A DNA stretch of 64,000 nt. Source: AP-15 sp963755435 (GTDB lineage Bacteria; Pseudomonadota; Alphaproteobacteria; ATCC43930; CGMCC-115725). Location: assembly GCA_963755435.1 (NCBI GenBank), contig CAVWJX010000007.1, forward strand, positions 62,001 through 126,000. The letters run 5' to 3'. The notes below the pieces were generated by a model that made no database searches, was not told where the DNA came from, and saw nothing but the letters and a program-made list of their open reading frames with translations. Position numbers and translations under genes: made by a program. Each line of letters starts with the position of its first letter. Position 1 is the first letter of the stretch. Below, piece by piece: positions 7,587-16,174 of the stretch.

Positions 7587-10478
7587 ATGCCCCTCGAAGA
7601 ACATGAATTGCGCACCGCGGAGCCGGCGCCGCCGCCCGCCACCGGCGCCATCGAAACGACGCTCGCCGGCATCCCCGCGCTGCCCGCCGATGCGCTGATC
7701 CTGGTGCCGACCCGCAGCCTGGTGCTGTTTCCCGGCACCGTGCTGCCGGTGACCTTGGGCCGCCAGCGCTCGATTGCCGCGGCGCAGGCGGCGATCCGGC
7801 TCAATCGGCCGATCGGCCTCGTATTGCAGCGCGACCCGGCGACCGAGGACCCGATCGCGGTCGATCTGCATCGCATGGGCACCGAGGCCAACATCCTGCG
7901 CTACGTCACCAGCCCCGATGGCCAGCATCATGTGATCAGCCAGGGTGAGCGGCGCTTTCGCATTCTCGATTTTCTCGACGGCTACCCGTTTCTGGTGGCC
8001 CGGGTCGAGCACATCTCCGAGAGCGAGGCCGCCGGCAAGGACATCGAAGCGCGGATGGTCAATCTGCGCAACCAGGCGATCGAGGTCTTGCAGCTGCTGC
8101 CGCAGACCCCGGTCGAGCTGATCAACGCGGTGCAGCAGGCCGGCTCGGCCGCGGCACTCGCCGACCTGATCGCCAGCTTCATGGACATCACCCCGGCCGA
8201 AAAGCAGGAGATCCTCGAAACCGTCGATATCGAGAGCCGGCTCGAACGAGTCTCGGCGATGCTGGCCTACCGCAGCGAGGTGCTGCGGCTGTCGCGCCAG
8301 ATCAGCGAGCAGACCAAGGAAAAGATCGACGACCGCCAGCGCGAGTTCCTGCTGCGCGAGCAGATGAAGACGATCCAGAAGGAGCTGGGCGAAGGCGACG
8401 ACGCCAAGAGCCAGGAGATTGCCGAGCTCGCGAAGAAGATCGCCGAAGCCAAGATGCCGGCCGAAGTCGAGGAGCACGCCAAGCGCGAGCTCGCCCGGCT
8501 CGAGCGGATGCCCGAGCAGGCCGGCGAATATTCGATGGCGCGCACCTATCTCGAATGGCTGATCGAACTGCCGTGGTCGATCGAATCTGGCAAGCCGATC
8601 GACATCGCCGAGGCGCGGCGCATCCTCGACGCCGATCATTTCGGGCTCGCCAAGGTCAAGCGGCGGATCCTCGAAAACCTGGCGATCCACCAGCTGAACC
8701 CGGAAGGCCGCAGCCCGATCCTGTGCTTTGTCGGCCCGCCCGGCGTCGGCAAGACCTCGCTCGGGCAGAGCATCGCTCGCGCCACCGGCCGCAAATTCGT
8801 TCGCGTCAGCCTCGGCGGGACCCACGACGAAGCCGAGATCCGCGGCCATCGGCGGACCTATATCGGGGCGCTGCCGGGCAACATCATCCAGGGCATCCGC
8901 CGGGCCGGCGCGCGCGACTGCGTGATGATGCTCGACGAAATCGACAAGCTCGGCCGCGGGGTCCAGGGCGACCCGGCCTCGGCCTTGCTCGAAGTCCTCG
9001 ACCCGGAGCAGAACTCGACCTTTCGCGACAATTACCTGGGCGTGCCATTCGACCTGTCGCGGGTGATGTTCATCACCACGGCGAATGTGCTCGACACCAT
9101 TCCGGGCCCGCTGCGCGACCGCATGGAAGTGATCGACCTGCCCGGCTATGTCGAAGATGAAAAGTTTGAGATCGCGCGACGCTATCTGGTCGCCCGCCAG
9201 CTCAAGGCCAACGGCTTGACCGCGGAACAGGCCGAGTTGAGCGACGCCGCCTTGCGCGCGATCATCCGCGACTACACCCGCGAAGCCGGGGTGCGCCAGC
9301 TCGAGCGCGAAATCGGCGCGACATTGCGCAGTGCGGCGATGCAGATCGCCGAAGGTACGGCGCGGCATGTCGAAATCGGGCCGGACGATCTCGCCGAAAT
9401 CCTCGGGCCGCCGCGGTTCGAGAGCGAGGTGGCGATGCGCACCAGCGTCCCCGGGGTCGCCACCGGTCTCGCCTGGACCCCGGTCGGCGGCGATATCCTG
9501 TTTATCGAGGCGACCCGTTTTCCGGGGGGCGGCCGGCTGATCCTGACCGGTCAGCTCGGCGAGGTCATGCGCGAAAGCGCGCAGGCGGCGCTGAGCTTGG
9601 TCAAGGCGCGGGCGGCCTCGCTCGGGCTCGACCCGGCGATGTTCGAGAAGAGCGACATCCATGTCCACGTACCGGCGGGCGCCATCCCCAAGGACGGGCC
9701 GTCGGCCGGGGTGGCGATGTACACCGCGCTCGTCTCGCTCTTGACCAACCGCACGGTCAAGAGCGACACCGCGATGACCGGGGAGATCAGCCTGCGCGGG
9801 CTCGTGCTACCGGTCGGCGGCATCAAGGAAAAGGTCGTCGCTGCCGCCCGCGCCGGGCTATCGACCGTGATCCTGCCGGCGCGCAACCGCCGCGATTACG
9901 ACGAGATCCCGGAAAGCGCCCGCAACAGCCTGCGCTTCGTGTGGGCCGAGCGCGCCGAGCAGGTAACCGAAGCCGCACTCGAACGGCGACCCGCTCGCCG
10001 GCGCGCGCCGGCGAGTGAGCGCTATCGGACCGCGACCCGCTGCGGTCGGTCGGACGGTAATCGCTCAGCCGCGGGATCGCCGGCGGCGAGCAACACCCAG
10101 GCTCAGGAGGCCGGTGGCGAGCAGGGCGAGCGAGCCCGGCTCCGGCACCGGGTCGCTGCCGGCGGGTGGATCGGAGGCCGCCGCCAGCAACACCGACCCG
10201 CCCAGGAATTGCAGCGTGACAAAGCCGTTGCCGGACTCGTAACCGGTAATCGAGCATCGGGTCGCTCGCGGCGCCGTTCAGGATCGAGCCGCCGCCGCCG
10301 CCGCTCGTGCCGACTCCGGCAGAGCCGCCGCCGGCGCCGCCGCCGCCGCCGCTATAGCCGCCGCCCCCGCCGCCGCCAAACCCCTCGCCGCCCCCGCCGC
10401 CGCCAAACCCGCCGCCGCCGCCCTGGTCGGCGCCAACGCCGCCGGCGAGGCTGCCCCTGGCAATGCCTAGGATGGTAA
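7587..10478 (+). CDS. lon: ATP-dependent protease Lon; stop codon absent at the expected end
   Basis: Lon degrades misfolded and regulatory proteins in the cytosol. In order: an N-terminal substrate-binding domain (about 30-225), a coiled-coil region, an AAA+ module with GPPGVGKT at 383-390 and MMLDEIDKL as Walker B, then the protease domain with the Ser-Lys dyad S706 (KDGPSAG) and K749 (GGIKEK). A normal Lon would end near residue 805 (EAALERRP, base about 10000). Instead the frame stays open for about 160 further codons, an Arg/Ser-rich tail read through the antisense of the PEP-CTERM gene. A one-base change would give TGA at 10015-10017, so the true product is probably about 808 residues. 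The 3' end is duplicated at 12901. Confidence 0.92.
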   Translation: MPLEEHELRTAEPAPPPATGAIETTLAGIPALPADALILVPTRSLVLFPGTVLPVTLGRQRSIAAAQAAIRLNRPIGLVLQRDPATEDPIAVDLHRMGTEANILRYVTSPDGQHHVISQGERRFRILDFLDGYPFLVARVEHISESEAAGKDIEARMVNLRNQAIEVLQLLPQTPVELINAVQQAGSAAALADLIASFMDITPAEKQEILETVDIESRLERVSAMLAYRSEVLRLSRQISEQTKEKIDDRQREFLLREQMKTIQKELGEGDDAKSQEIAELAKKIAEAKMPAEVEEHAKRELARLERMPEQAGEYSMARTYLEWLIELPWSIESGKPIDIAEARRILDADHFGLAKVKRRILENLAIHQLNPEGRSPILCFVGPPGVGKTSLGQSIARATGRKFVRVSLGGTHDEAEIRGHRRTYIGALPGNIIQGIRRAGARDCVMMLDEIDKLGRGVQGDPASALLEVLDPEQNSTFRDNYLGVPFDLSRVMFITTANVLDTIPGPLRDRMEVIDLPGYVEDEKFEIARRYLVARQLKANGLTAEQAELSDAALRAIIRDYTREAGVRQLEREIGATLRSAAMQIAEGTARHVEIGPDDLAEILGPPRFESEVAMRTSVPGVATGLAWTPVGGDILFIEATRFPGGGRLILTGQLGEVMRESAQAALSLVKARAASLGLDPAMFEKSDIHVHVPAGAIPKDGPSAGVAMYTALVSLLTNRTVKSDTAMTGEISLRGLVLPVGGIKEKVVAAARAGLSTVILPARNRRDYDEIPESARNSLRFVWAERAEQVTEAALERRPARRRAPASERYRTATRCGRSDGNRSAAGSPAASNTQAQEAGGEQGERARLRHRVAAGGWIGGRRQQHRPAQELQRDKAVAGLVTGNRASGRSRRRSGSSRRRRRSCRLRQSRRRRRRRRRYSRRPRRRQTPRRPRRRQTRRRRPGRRQRRRRGCPWQCLGW
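9843..9961 (+). repeat. lon 3'-end direct repeat, upstream copy
   Basis: These 119 bases encode the Lon C-terminal segment from AARAG to WAERAE. They recur, with about nine mismatches by eye, at 12901-13019. The two copies flank the PEP-CTERM and TPR-regulator genes. Confidence 0.85.
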
Positions 10479-11083
10479 AGGAGCCGCCGCCGCCAGCGCC
10501 GGGCTGCGAGGCGCTGACCGGCGGGGCGTTTTGTCCCGGAAACGCCCAACCGCCGCCCCCGGCGCCGGCATCCGAGCCCGCGCCGGCGAGGCCGCCGTAG
10601 CCGCCCGTCCCGCCCGCGCCACCCGCGGTCCCGTCAGGCGCATTGCCGCCGGCGCCGCCCGAGGTCGTCGTCAGGCCGCCCTGGCCCCCGCTGAATGATC
10701 CAGCGCCGCCGCCGCCGCCGGCGATCGCCAGGATCGAATAGTCCTTGGGTTTATTCGGCGGGCCCGCAACGACAAAGCTGCCGCCGCCGCCGCCACCGCC
10801 GCCACCGCCGCCTCCTTCGCCGCCGACCGCGATCTGCAATATCTCGCCGTCGAACAGCGTAAACCTGCCGGAGACGAGCGCTCCCAACCCGCCGGCCGCC
10901 GAATAGCTGCCGCCGCCCTGCGCCCCGGCGGCTTCAATCGAGCCATGTGCCGGTCTTCGGGAGGGTAACGGTGACAATTTTGTCCTTGTAGACGAAGTGG
11001 TGCGTGATCGGCGTCGCGGATGCGGCCGCGGCGCAAAGACACGAAGCGGCCATCCCGGCCCCCACCAGCAGCGCGTTTTTCAT
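10065..11083 (-). pseudogene. glycine-rich PEP-CTERM exported protein, interrupted by two +1 shifts
   Basis: The start ATG at 11083 follows an excellent AGGAGGA site. A signal peptide (MKNALLVGAGMAAS..., cleavage after ASA) leads into a beta strand ending KTGTWL. The frame then shifts near 10938 to IEAAGAQGGG and a long Gly-rich domain of the ALK/LTK glycine-rich type, and shifts again near 10251 to ITGYESGNGFVTLQFLGG. The protein then ends with a PEP-CTERM sorting signal: DPVPEPGSLALL, a hydrophobic helix and RRRR before TGA at 10067-10065. Removing one G at each site gives a continuous 338-residue protein, since 1019-2 is divisible by three. PEP-CTERM proteins are processed by exosortase and often belong to the extracellular matrix. 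Whether the shifts are real, programmed or sequencing errors is open. Confidence 0.75.
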
Positions 11084-11335
11084 CCTCGAATCCTCCTCGG
11101 CAAGGGCTTGGTCTTGCGCACCCGCCCCCGTCGGTTGCCACCGGAAACTCGACCCATCCGGGCAGGGTGTTAAATTCTGCGGGTCGACATCGCGGCTCGC
11201 TACGAGCCCGGTCCAAAAGCGTCCAAATTTTTGCAAAAAATCGAAAGCAAAGATCCGCCATCATGCTCGCCCGCGCTCGGCGTGGCTGCTAGAGTATGGT
11301 TTACGCAATGCAGCATTTTCGCCGCGGAGACGCCC

Positions 11336-12928
11336 ATGGATCGGCGCGGTTTCGATGGCAGCTTTTTGTTTGACGGCTTTCGGCTCGAACCCGGCGGCCT
11401 GTTCCGCCTCGATTCAGCAGGCGGCGCCGAACCGGTCAGCCTCGGCTCGCGCGCCTTTGATTTGCTGTGCTTGCTGGTCGAGCGGCATGGCGATGTCGTC
11501 GCCAAAGAGGCGATCATGCGGGCGGTCTGGCCCGGCGCGGCGGTCGAGGAAGCCAATCTGACGATGCAGGTCGCGACATTGCGCCGCGCGCTCGACCTCG
11601 ACCGTAGCCAGCGCAGCTGCATCCAGACGATCCACCGTCGCGGTTACCGGTTTGCAGCGCCGGTTGTCACCCAGACCGGCGGGCCGGCGGCGGACCTCGC
11701 CGAGAGCGGTCTGCTCTTGCCGAGCCGGCCGTCGATCGCGGTATTGCCGTTTCAGAACATGTCGGGCGATCGGGCGCAGGAGTATTTCGCCGACGGCATG
11801 GTCGAGGAAATCATCACGGCGCTTAGCCGCATCCGCTGGCTGTTTGTCGTCGCCCGCAATTCGAGCTTCGCGTACAAGGGGCTGAAGATCGATGTGCGGC
11901 AGATCGCGCGCGAGCTCGGCGTGCGCTATCTGCTCGAAGGCTCGGTGCGCATGGCCGCGGCGCGGATACGCATCTCCGCGCAGCTGATCGACGCCAGCGC
12001 CGGCGCACATTTATGGGCCGACCATTTCGACGGGGCCCTCGACGACGTCTTCGAGTTGCAGGATCGTGTTGCGGCGAGCGTCGCGGCAGTTATCGAGCCG
12101 GCGCTGGAGGCGATCGAGATCCGCCGCTCCAACGCCCGGCCGACGCACGACCTGACAGCGTATGATCTTTATCTGCGGGGGTTATCGGATTGCTTTTCGT
12201 TTGAAAGGCATGACGCGATCCGGGCGCTCGCACTGTTCGAGCAGGCGATCGCGCGCGACGCGCATTTTGGTCCGGCCTTGGCGCTCGCCGCCTATCTGCA
12301 GATGCAGCTGATCGGCAATGGCTGGGTCGAGGATGCGCCGTCCTCGCGCGCGAAGGCGGTCGAGCGCGCTCATCGAGCGCTGCAAGTCGCCGGCGATGAT
12401 CCCGCGGTATTGGCCGAGGCGGCTTATGCGCTCGCGGCACTCGGCGAAGACATCGCGACGATGCTTGCCCTGGCCGACCGCGCGCTCGCCCTCAACCCGA
12501 ATTTCGCGCGGGGCTGGTTTATCAGCGGGGTGATCGGGCTATGGGCGGGCGAGGCCGACCGTGCGATCGAGCATGTCGAGACCGCGTTGCGGCTGAGCCC
12601 GCGCGACCGCCTCGGTGGACATTTCCACGTGCTCGGTGCAGCCAACTTCTTTAAGAGGCGGTTCGCCGAAGCCGAAGCAAAACTGCTATTGTCGATGCAG
12701 GATCATCCGCGCCATGCGAACAGCCACCGTTTTCTCGCCGCCTGTTACGCCCATATGGGTCGGCTTGACGAAGCGCGCGCTGTCGTCGAGCGATTGCGCG
12801 CAATCACCGGCGAGGTGATGACGACCGCCTCCTGGTTTCGCAACGCCGAACAGCGCGAGCTGCTGACCGCCGGCCTGCGTCTGGCCATCGACCGGGCCGA
12901 GCCGCCCGCGCCGGGCTCGCTACCGTGA
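11336..12928 (+). CDS. winged-helix regulator with TolB/FlgO-like domain and TPR repeats
   Basis: 530 residues. Residues about 5-100 form an OmpR/CadC-type winged helix (FDGFRLEPGG... to IHRRGYRFAAPV). Residues about 130-260 carry the SIAVLPFQNMSGD...YFADGMVEEIITALSRI region found between the DNA-binding domain and TPRs in many alphaproteobacterial regulators and class III cyclases. The C-terminal half is TPR-like. No cyclase domain or membrane helix is present. The ATG at 11336 is chosen for its GGAG site six bases upstream; an upstream frame from 11231 has poor coding character. It is transcribed divergently from the PEP-CTERM gene, making that gene a natural target. Its last nine codons fall inside the lon-derived repeat. 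Confidence 0.82.
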   Translation: MDRRGFDGSFLFDGFRLEPGGLFRLDSAGGAEPVSLGSRAFDLLCLLVERHGDVVAKEAIMRAVWPGAAVEEANLTMQVATLRRALDLDRSQRSCIQTIHRRGYRFAAPVVTQTGGPAADLAESGLLLPSRPSIAVLPFQNMSGDRAQEYFADGMVEEIITALSRIRWLFVVARNSSFAYKGLKIDVRQIARELGVRYLLEGSVRMAAARIRISAQLIDASAGAHLWADHFDGALDDVFELQDRVAASVAAVIEPALEAIEIRRSNARPTHDLTAYDLYLRGLSDCFSFERHDAIRALALFEQAIARDAHFGPALALAAYLQMQLIGNGWVEDAPSSRAKAVERAHRALQVAGDDPAVLAEAAYALAALGEDIATMLALADRALALNPNFARGWFISGVIGLWAGEADRAIEHVETALRLSPRDRLGGHFHVLGAANFFKRRFAEAEAKLLLSMQDHPRHANSHRFLAACYAHMGRLDEARAVVERLRAITGEVMTTASWFRNAEQRELLTAGLRLAIDRAEPPAPGSLP

Positions 12929-13023
12929 TCCTGCCGGCGCGCAACCGCCGCGATTACGACGAGATTCCGGAAAGCGCCCGCAACAGCCTGCGCTTTCTGT
13001 GGGCCGAGTGCGGCGAGCGGTGA
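12901..13023 (+). pseudogene. second copy of the lon 3' end
   Basis: In a different frame from the overlapping regulator it reads RAGLATVILPARNRRDYDEI and on to WAECGER followed by TGA at 13021-13023. It matches the Lon C-terminus closely but has its own stop. No other part of lon lies here. It ends 4 bases before the CBS gene and therefore looks like the original lon-CBS junction, left behind when the intervening 3 kb came in or when a second lon was lost. Confidence 0.8.
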
Positions 13024-13027
13024 TACC

Positions 13028-13518
13028 ATGAAGGCATGCGAGGTGATGACGACCGCCGTCGTTTCTGTCGAGCCCGATACGCCGCTGAGCGCGATCGCCA
13101 AGGCTCTGGTTGAGCACGGGATCAGCGCGGTCCCCGTGCTTGACTGCAACGGCGCCGCGGTCGGCATGGTTAGCGACGGCGACCTGATCGGCCGCGACGC
13201 CGCCGCCCGACAGGCGCGCCGCGACTGGTGGCTGGCTATGCGCGCCGAAGGCGAGGCGCTCGGCCCGGAGTTTTTCGCCACCCTGCGCACTTCCGAGCGG
13301 CGGGCGCGCGACGTGATGACGGCGCCGGCGATTACTGTCGGCGAAGACGCCGATCTCGGCGAGGTGGCGAGGCTGTTGACCGAGTACCGCATCAAGCGGG
13401 TGCCGGCGATGGCCGCGTCATCGGCATCGTCAGCCGCGCCGATCTGGTTCGCGCGATGGCCGGCGGGCACGGAATGCCGGCGAAGCCCGCGCCGGGCGCT
13501 GCTGCATCGGGCGCGTGA
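13028..13518 (+). pseudogene. CBS-domain protein, frameshifted in the second CBS domain
   Basis: It starts MKACEVMTTAVVSVEPDTPL with the first CBS domain (residues 1-60, ending AVGMVSDGDLIGRD). A helical linker with RDWWLAM follows, then a second CBS domain (RARDVMTAPAITVGEDADLG). At about 13410 the frame must change from RIKRVPA to DGRVIGIVSRADLVRAM to complete that domain, ending AAASGA at 13518. Without the change the frame runs on to 13675 as unrelated sequence. The smallest explanation is one missing base. CBS pairs bind adenosine nucleotides, and such genes commonly sit beside hsp20/lon stress loci. Confidence 0.75.
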
Positions 13519-13758
13519 GCGCTGGAGCATGACACAACGGGATTCCTGCGTCAGCGGTTCGCGAGCGAGCTGTGCGCCGACGGTCGACGGGCGATCAACG
13601 CCGCCTTGCCGAATTGGCGGGCAAGGCCGCGCGGCGAGGCAGCTGCGCTTTATCGATACTGGGCGCGCGATTTGAAAGCGCAGGGTTTTCGCTTGGCGGC
13701 CCGGCTTTCAGATCTTGCGGGCGGAAAGCCCAGCGTGGGGCGAGTGACGTGGGTGTAA
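13519..13758 (+). other. possible remnant of a small gene between CBS and glgX
   Basis: The frame continuing from the CBS stop reads GFLRQRFASELCADGRRAIN and continues as a plausible basic helical protein of about 75 residues, ending at TAA 13756-13758 over the glgX start. It has no ATG/GTG/TTG at a sensible place; an ATG at 13529 is in another frame, so a single indel would be needed. I do not recognise it. Confidence 0.25.
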
Positions 13759-15884
13759 CGGCCGCTTACGATCACGCTGGCCCGGCGGCCACGGGCCGGA
13801 GCTTTCCGCTAGGCGCCACGCTGTTCGCCGACGGCGTCAATTTCAGCGTGTTCTCGCGCCAGGCGACACGGGTCGAGCTGCTGCTGTTCGATGGTGCAGA
13901 AGCGGTGCACCCGGCGCGCGTGATCGAGCTCGATCCCCGCACCCACCGCACCTATCACTACTGGCACGCTTTTGTGCCCGAGATCGCTGCTGGCCAGCTC
14001 TATGCGTATCGCGCCATTGGTCCTTTCGATCCCAGGCAGGGCCTGCGGTTCGACCCGAGCAAGATCTTGCTCGACCCCTACGGGCGCGCCGTCATCGTCC
14101 CCGAGGGGTATTCGCGGCAGCGGGCGAGCCAATACGGGCAGGCTGACGCGAACGCGATGAAAAGCGTCGTGGTCGACACCACCGAATACGATTGGGAGGG
14201 CGATGCGCCGCTGCATCGCAGGTTTGCCGAGACAGTCATTTACGAGATGCACGTCGCCGGCTTCACGCGCCATCCCAGTTCGGGAGTCGCCGCCGAGCTG
14301 CGGGGAACCTATGCCGGCATGATCGAGAAGATCCCGTATCTACAGGACCTCGGCATTACGGCGGTCGAACTACTGCCGATCTTCCAGTTCGACCCGCAGG
14401 ATTGCCCGCCGGGGCTGGTCAATTATTGGGGCTATTCCCCAGTATCGTTCTTCGCTCCGCATGCCGGCTACAGTTCGCGCAAACACGCGCTCGGCCCGGT
14501 GGACGAGTTCCGCGACCTCGTCAAAGCGCTGCATCGCGCCGGCATCGAGGTGATCCTCGACGTCGTCTACAACCACACCGCGGAGGGGAATGAAACGGGC
14601 CCCACCCTCTCGTTTCGCGGCCTCGCCAACGAAGCATACTACATCCCGGACCAGGAAAACCGCGCCCACTACGCGAATTACAGCGGCACCGGGAACACGC
14701 TGAACGCCAATCAGGCGATCGTGCGTCGCATGATCCTCGACAGCCTGCGGTACTGGGTCGAGGAGATGCATGTCGACGGGTTCCGCTTCGATTTGGCCGC
14801 GATCCTGGCCCGCGACGAAGCCGGCCGCCCGCTCGAAAATCCGCCGGCACTGTGGGACATCGAGACCGACCCCGTGCTGGCCGACACCAAGCTGATCGCG
14901 GAGGCGTGGGATGCGGCCGGGCTCTATCAGGTCGGAAGCTTCATCGGTGACAGCTGGAAGGAATGGAACGGCCGCTTTCGCGACGATGTCCGCCGCTTCA
15001 TGAAAGGAGACCGGGGCACGTTGCGGCTGATGCCGCCACGCGTGCTCGGCAGCCCGGACATCTTCGGGCACAGGGAACGGGAACCCGAGCAGAGCCTCAA
15101 CTTCGTGACCTGCCACGACGGCTTCACGCTGAACGACCTGGTTTCGTACAACGGCAAGCACAACGAGGCGAACGGCGAAGCCAACCGCGACGGCATGGAC
15201 AACAATCTCTCTTGGAATTGCGGGATTGAGGGGCCGAGCGAGGATAAAGCGGTCGAGGGGCTGCGCCAGCGCCAGGTGAAAAACTTTATCGTCATGCTGC
15301 TAACCTCGCTCGGCACGCCGATGCTGCTGATGGGCGACGAAATGCGGCGCACCCAACGCGGCAACAACAACGCCTATTGCCAGGACAACGAGGTCAGCTG
15401 GCTCGACTGGGACCTGCTCGACCGGCACGCGGACCTCCACCGCTTCGTGCGGATGCTGATCTCGCACCGCCTCCGGGGGATCGCGATGCGCCCCGAGGAG
15501 GGCTTCGAACCGAGCCTCAACGAGGTGCTGTGCCGTGCCGAGTTCGACTGGCACGGCGTCCGGCTCGACTGCCCGGACTGGTCGGACGACTCGCACAGTA
15601 TTGCCTGCACTGTGCGGCCGCGCGCGGGTCTCGTTCCGTTGTGGCTGCACCTGATGTCCAACGCCTACTGGGAGCCTCTCGACTTCGAGCTGCCGCCCGT
15701 GCCCGAGACGGCCGCATCCGGCTGGCAGCGCTGGATCGACACGGCGCGGGAATCGCCCGAAGACATCGTGGAGCCACTTACCGCTCCATTGGTGCAGGAG
15801 GCGCAATACCCTGTGATGCCGCGCTCGTTCGCGGCGCTGATCCTGCGCACCGGCGGCCGCTCAATTGTCACCAAGTCCCAGTAG
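13749..15884 (+). CDS. glgX: glycogen debranching enzyme / isoamylase-type GlgX
   Basis: A GH13 enzyme hydrolysing alpha-1,6 branches in glycogen. From the GTG at 13749 it has 711 residues, normal for GlgX. An N-terminal CBM48-like domain (FPLGATLFADGVNFSVFS) precedes the catalytic barrel with its conserved regions: DVVYNHTAEG, DGFRFDLAAIL (catalytic Asp), LIAEAWD (catalytic Glu) and NFVTCHDGF. The NNAYCQDNEVSWLDW segment is typical of isoamylase/GlgX. No glgA, glgB or glgC is adjacent, so glycogen synthesis genes must be elsewhere. An upstream frame from 13572 is not homologous and was dropped. Confidence 0.93.
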   Translation: MGVTAAYDHAGPAATGRSFPLGATLFADGVNFSVFSRQATRVELLLFDGAEAVHPARVIELDPRTHRTYHYWHAFVPEIAAGQLYAYRAIGPFDPRQGLRFDPSKILLDPYGRAVIVPEGYSRQRASQYGQADANAMKSVVVDTTEYDWEGDAPLHRRFAETVIYEMHVAGFTRHPSSGVAAELRGTYAGMIEKIPYLQDLGITAVELLPIFQFDPQDCPPGLVNYWGYSPVSFFAPHAGYSSRKHALGPVDEFRDLVKALHRAGIEVILDVVYNHTAEGNETGPTLSFRGLANEAYYIPDQENRAHYANYSGTGNTLNANQAIVRRMILDSLRYWVEEMHVDGFRFDLAAILARDEAGRPLENPPALWDIETDPVLADTKLIAEAWDAAGLYQVGSFIGDSWKEWNGRFRDDVRRFMKGDRGTLRLMPPRVLGSPDIFGHREREPEQSLNFVTCHDGFTLNDLVSYNGKHNEANGEANRDGMDNNLSWNCGIEGPSEDKAVEGLRQRQVKNFIVMLLTSLGTPMLLMGDEMRRTQRGNNNAYCQDNEVSWLDWDLLDRHADLHRFVRMLISHRLRGIAMRPEEGFEPSLNEVLCRAEFDWHGVRLDCPDWSDDSHSIACTVRPRAGLVPLWLHLMSNAYWEPLDFELPPVPETAASGWQRWIDTARESPEDIVEPLTAPLVQEAQYPVMPRSFAALILRTGGRSIVTKSQ

Positions 15885-16070
15885 CGTCGCGGTATGGCGC
15901 GCGAACATGCGCTCGTCGTCGGTTGGGATGACCCAGGCCTCGACGCACGAGCCCGCAGCGCTGATCTTGCCAGTAGGGCCGATGTCGCGTCGCCTCAGGG
16001 CTGCATAAGCGACCGCACCGATGACGAGAACACCCGCACCAGCGAACCATAAGAGTTCGGCTTCGAGCAT
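15861..16070 (-). CDS. possible small single-pass membrane protein
   Basis: 69 residues. A hydrophobic stretch (LLWFAGAGVLVIGAVAYAAL, about 6-25) is followed by RRR, which would set an N-out/C-in orientation, and a short soluble tail. It overlaps the 3' end of glgX by 24 bases on the opposite strand. The ATG has AGGGC upstream. It is the only coding candidate in this gap and is supported only by the membrane segment and start context. Confidence 0.35.
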   Translation of the reverse strand: MLEAELLWFAGAGVLVIGAVAYAALRRRDIGPTGKISAAGSCVEAWVIPTDDERMFARHTATLLGLGDN

Positions 16071-16174
16071 GGTGCCCTAAGTTACCTAGCACCTGCGACA
16101 TGGCGTAACTACGCACGGGCGGGGTCGATCCGCTTTGCGCCAACGGTGCACCTTCCAATTCGTGCCGCGCGCAA

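Noticed and set aside
6990..9668. 892-codon open frame on the minus strand opposite lon
   Set aside because: Typical high-GC antisense shadow: it mirrors lon codons, is rich in Arg, Asp and Gly, and has no recognisable domain, while the plus strand encodes an unmistakable Lon.
10270..10900. GC-rich repeats possibly forming a CRISPR or VNTR
   Set aside because: They are runs of GGC/GCC glycine codons in the PEP-CTERM gene, without regular spacers.
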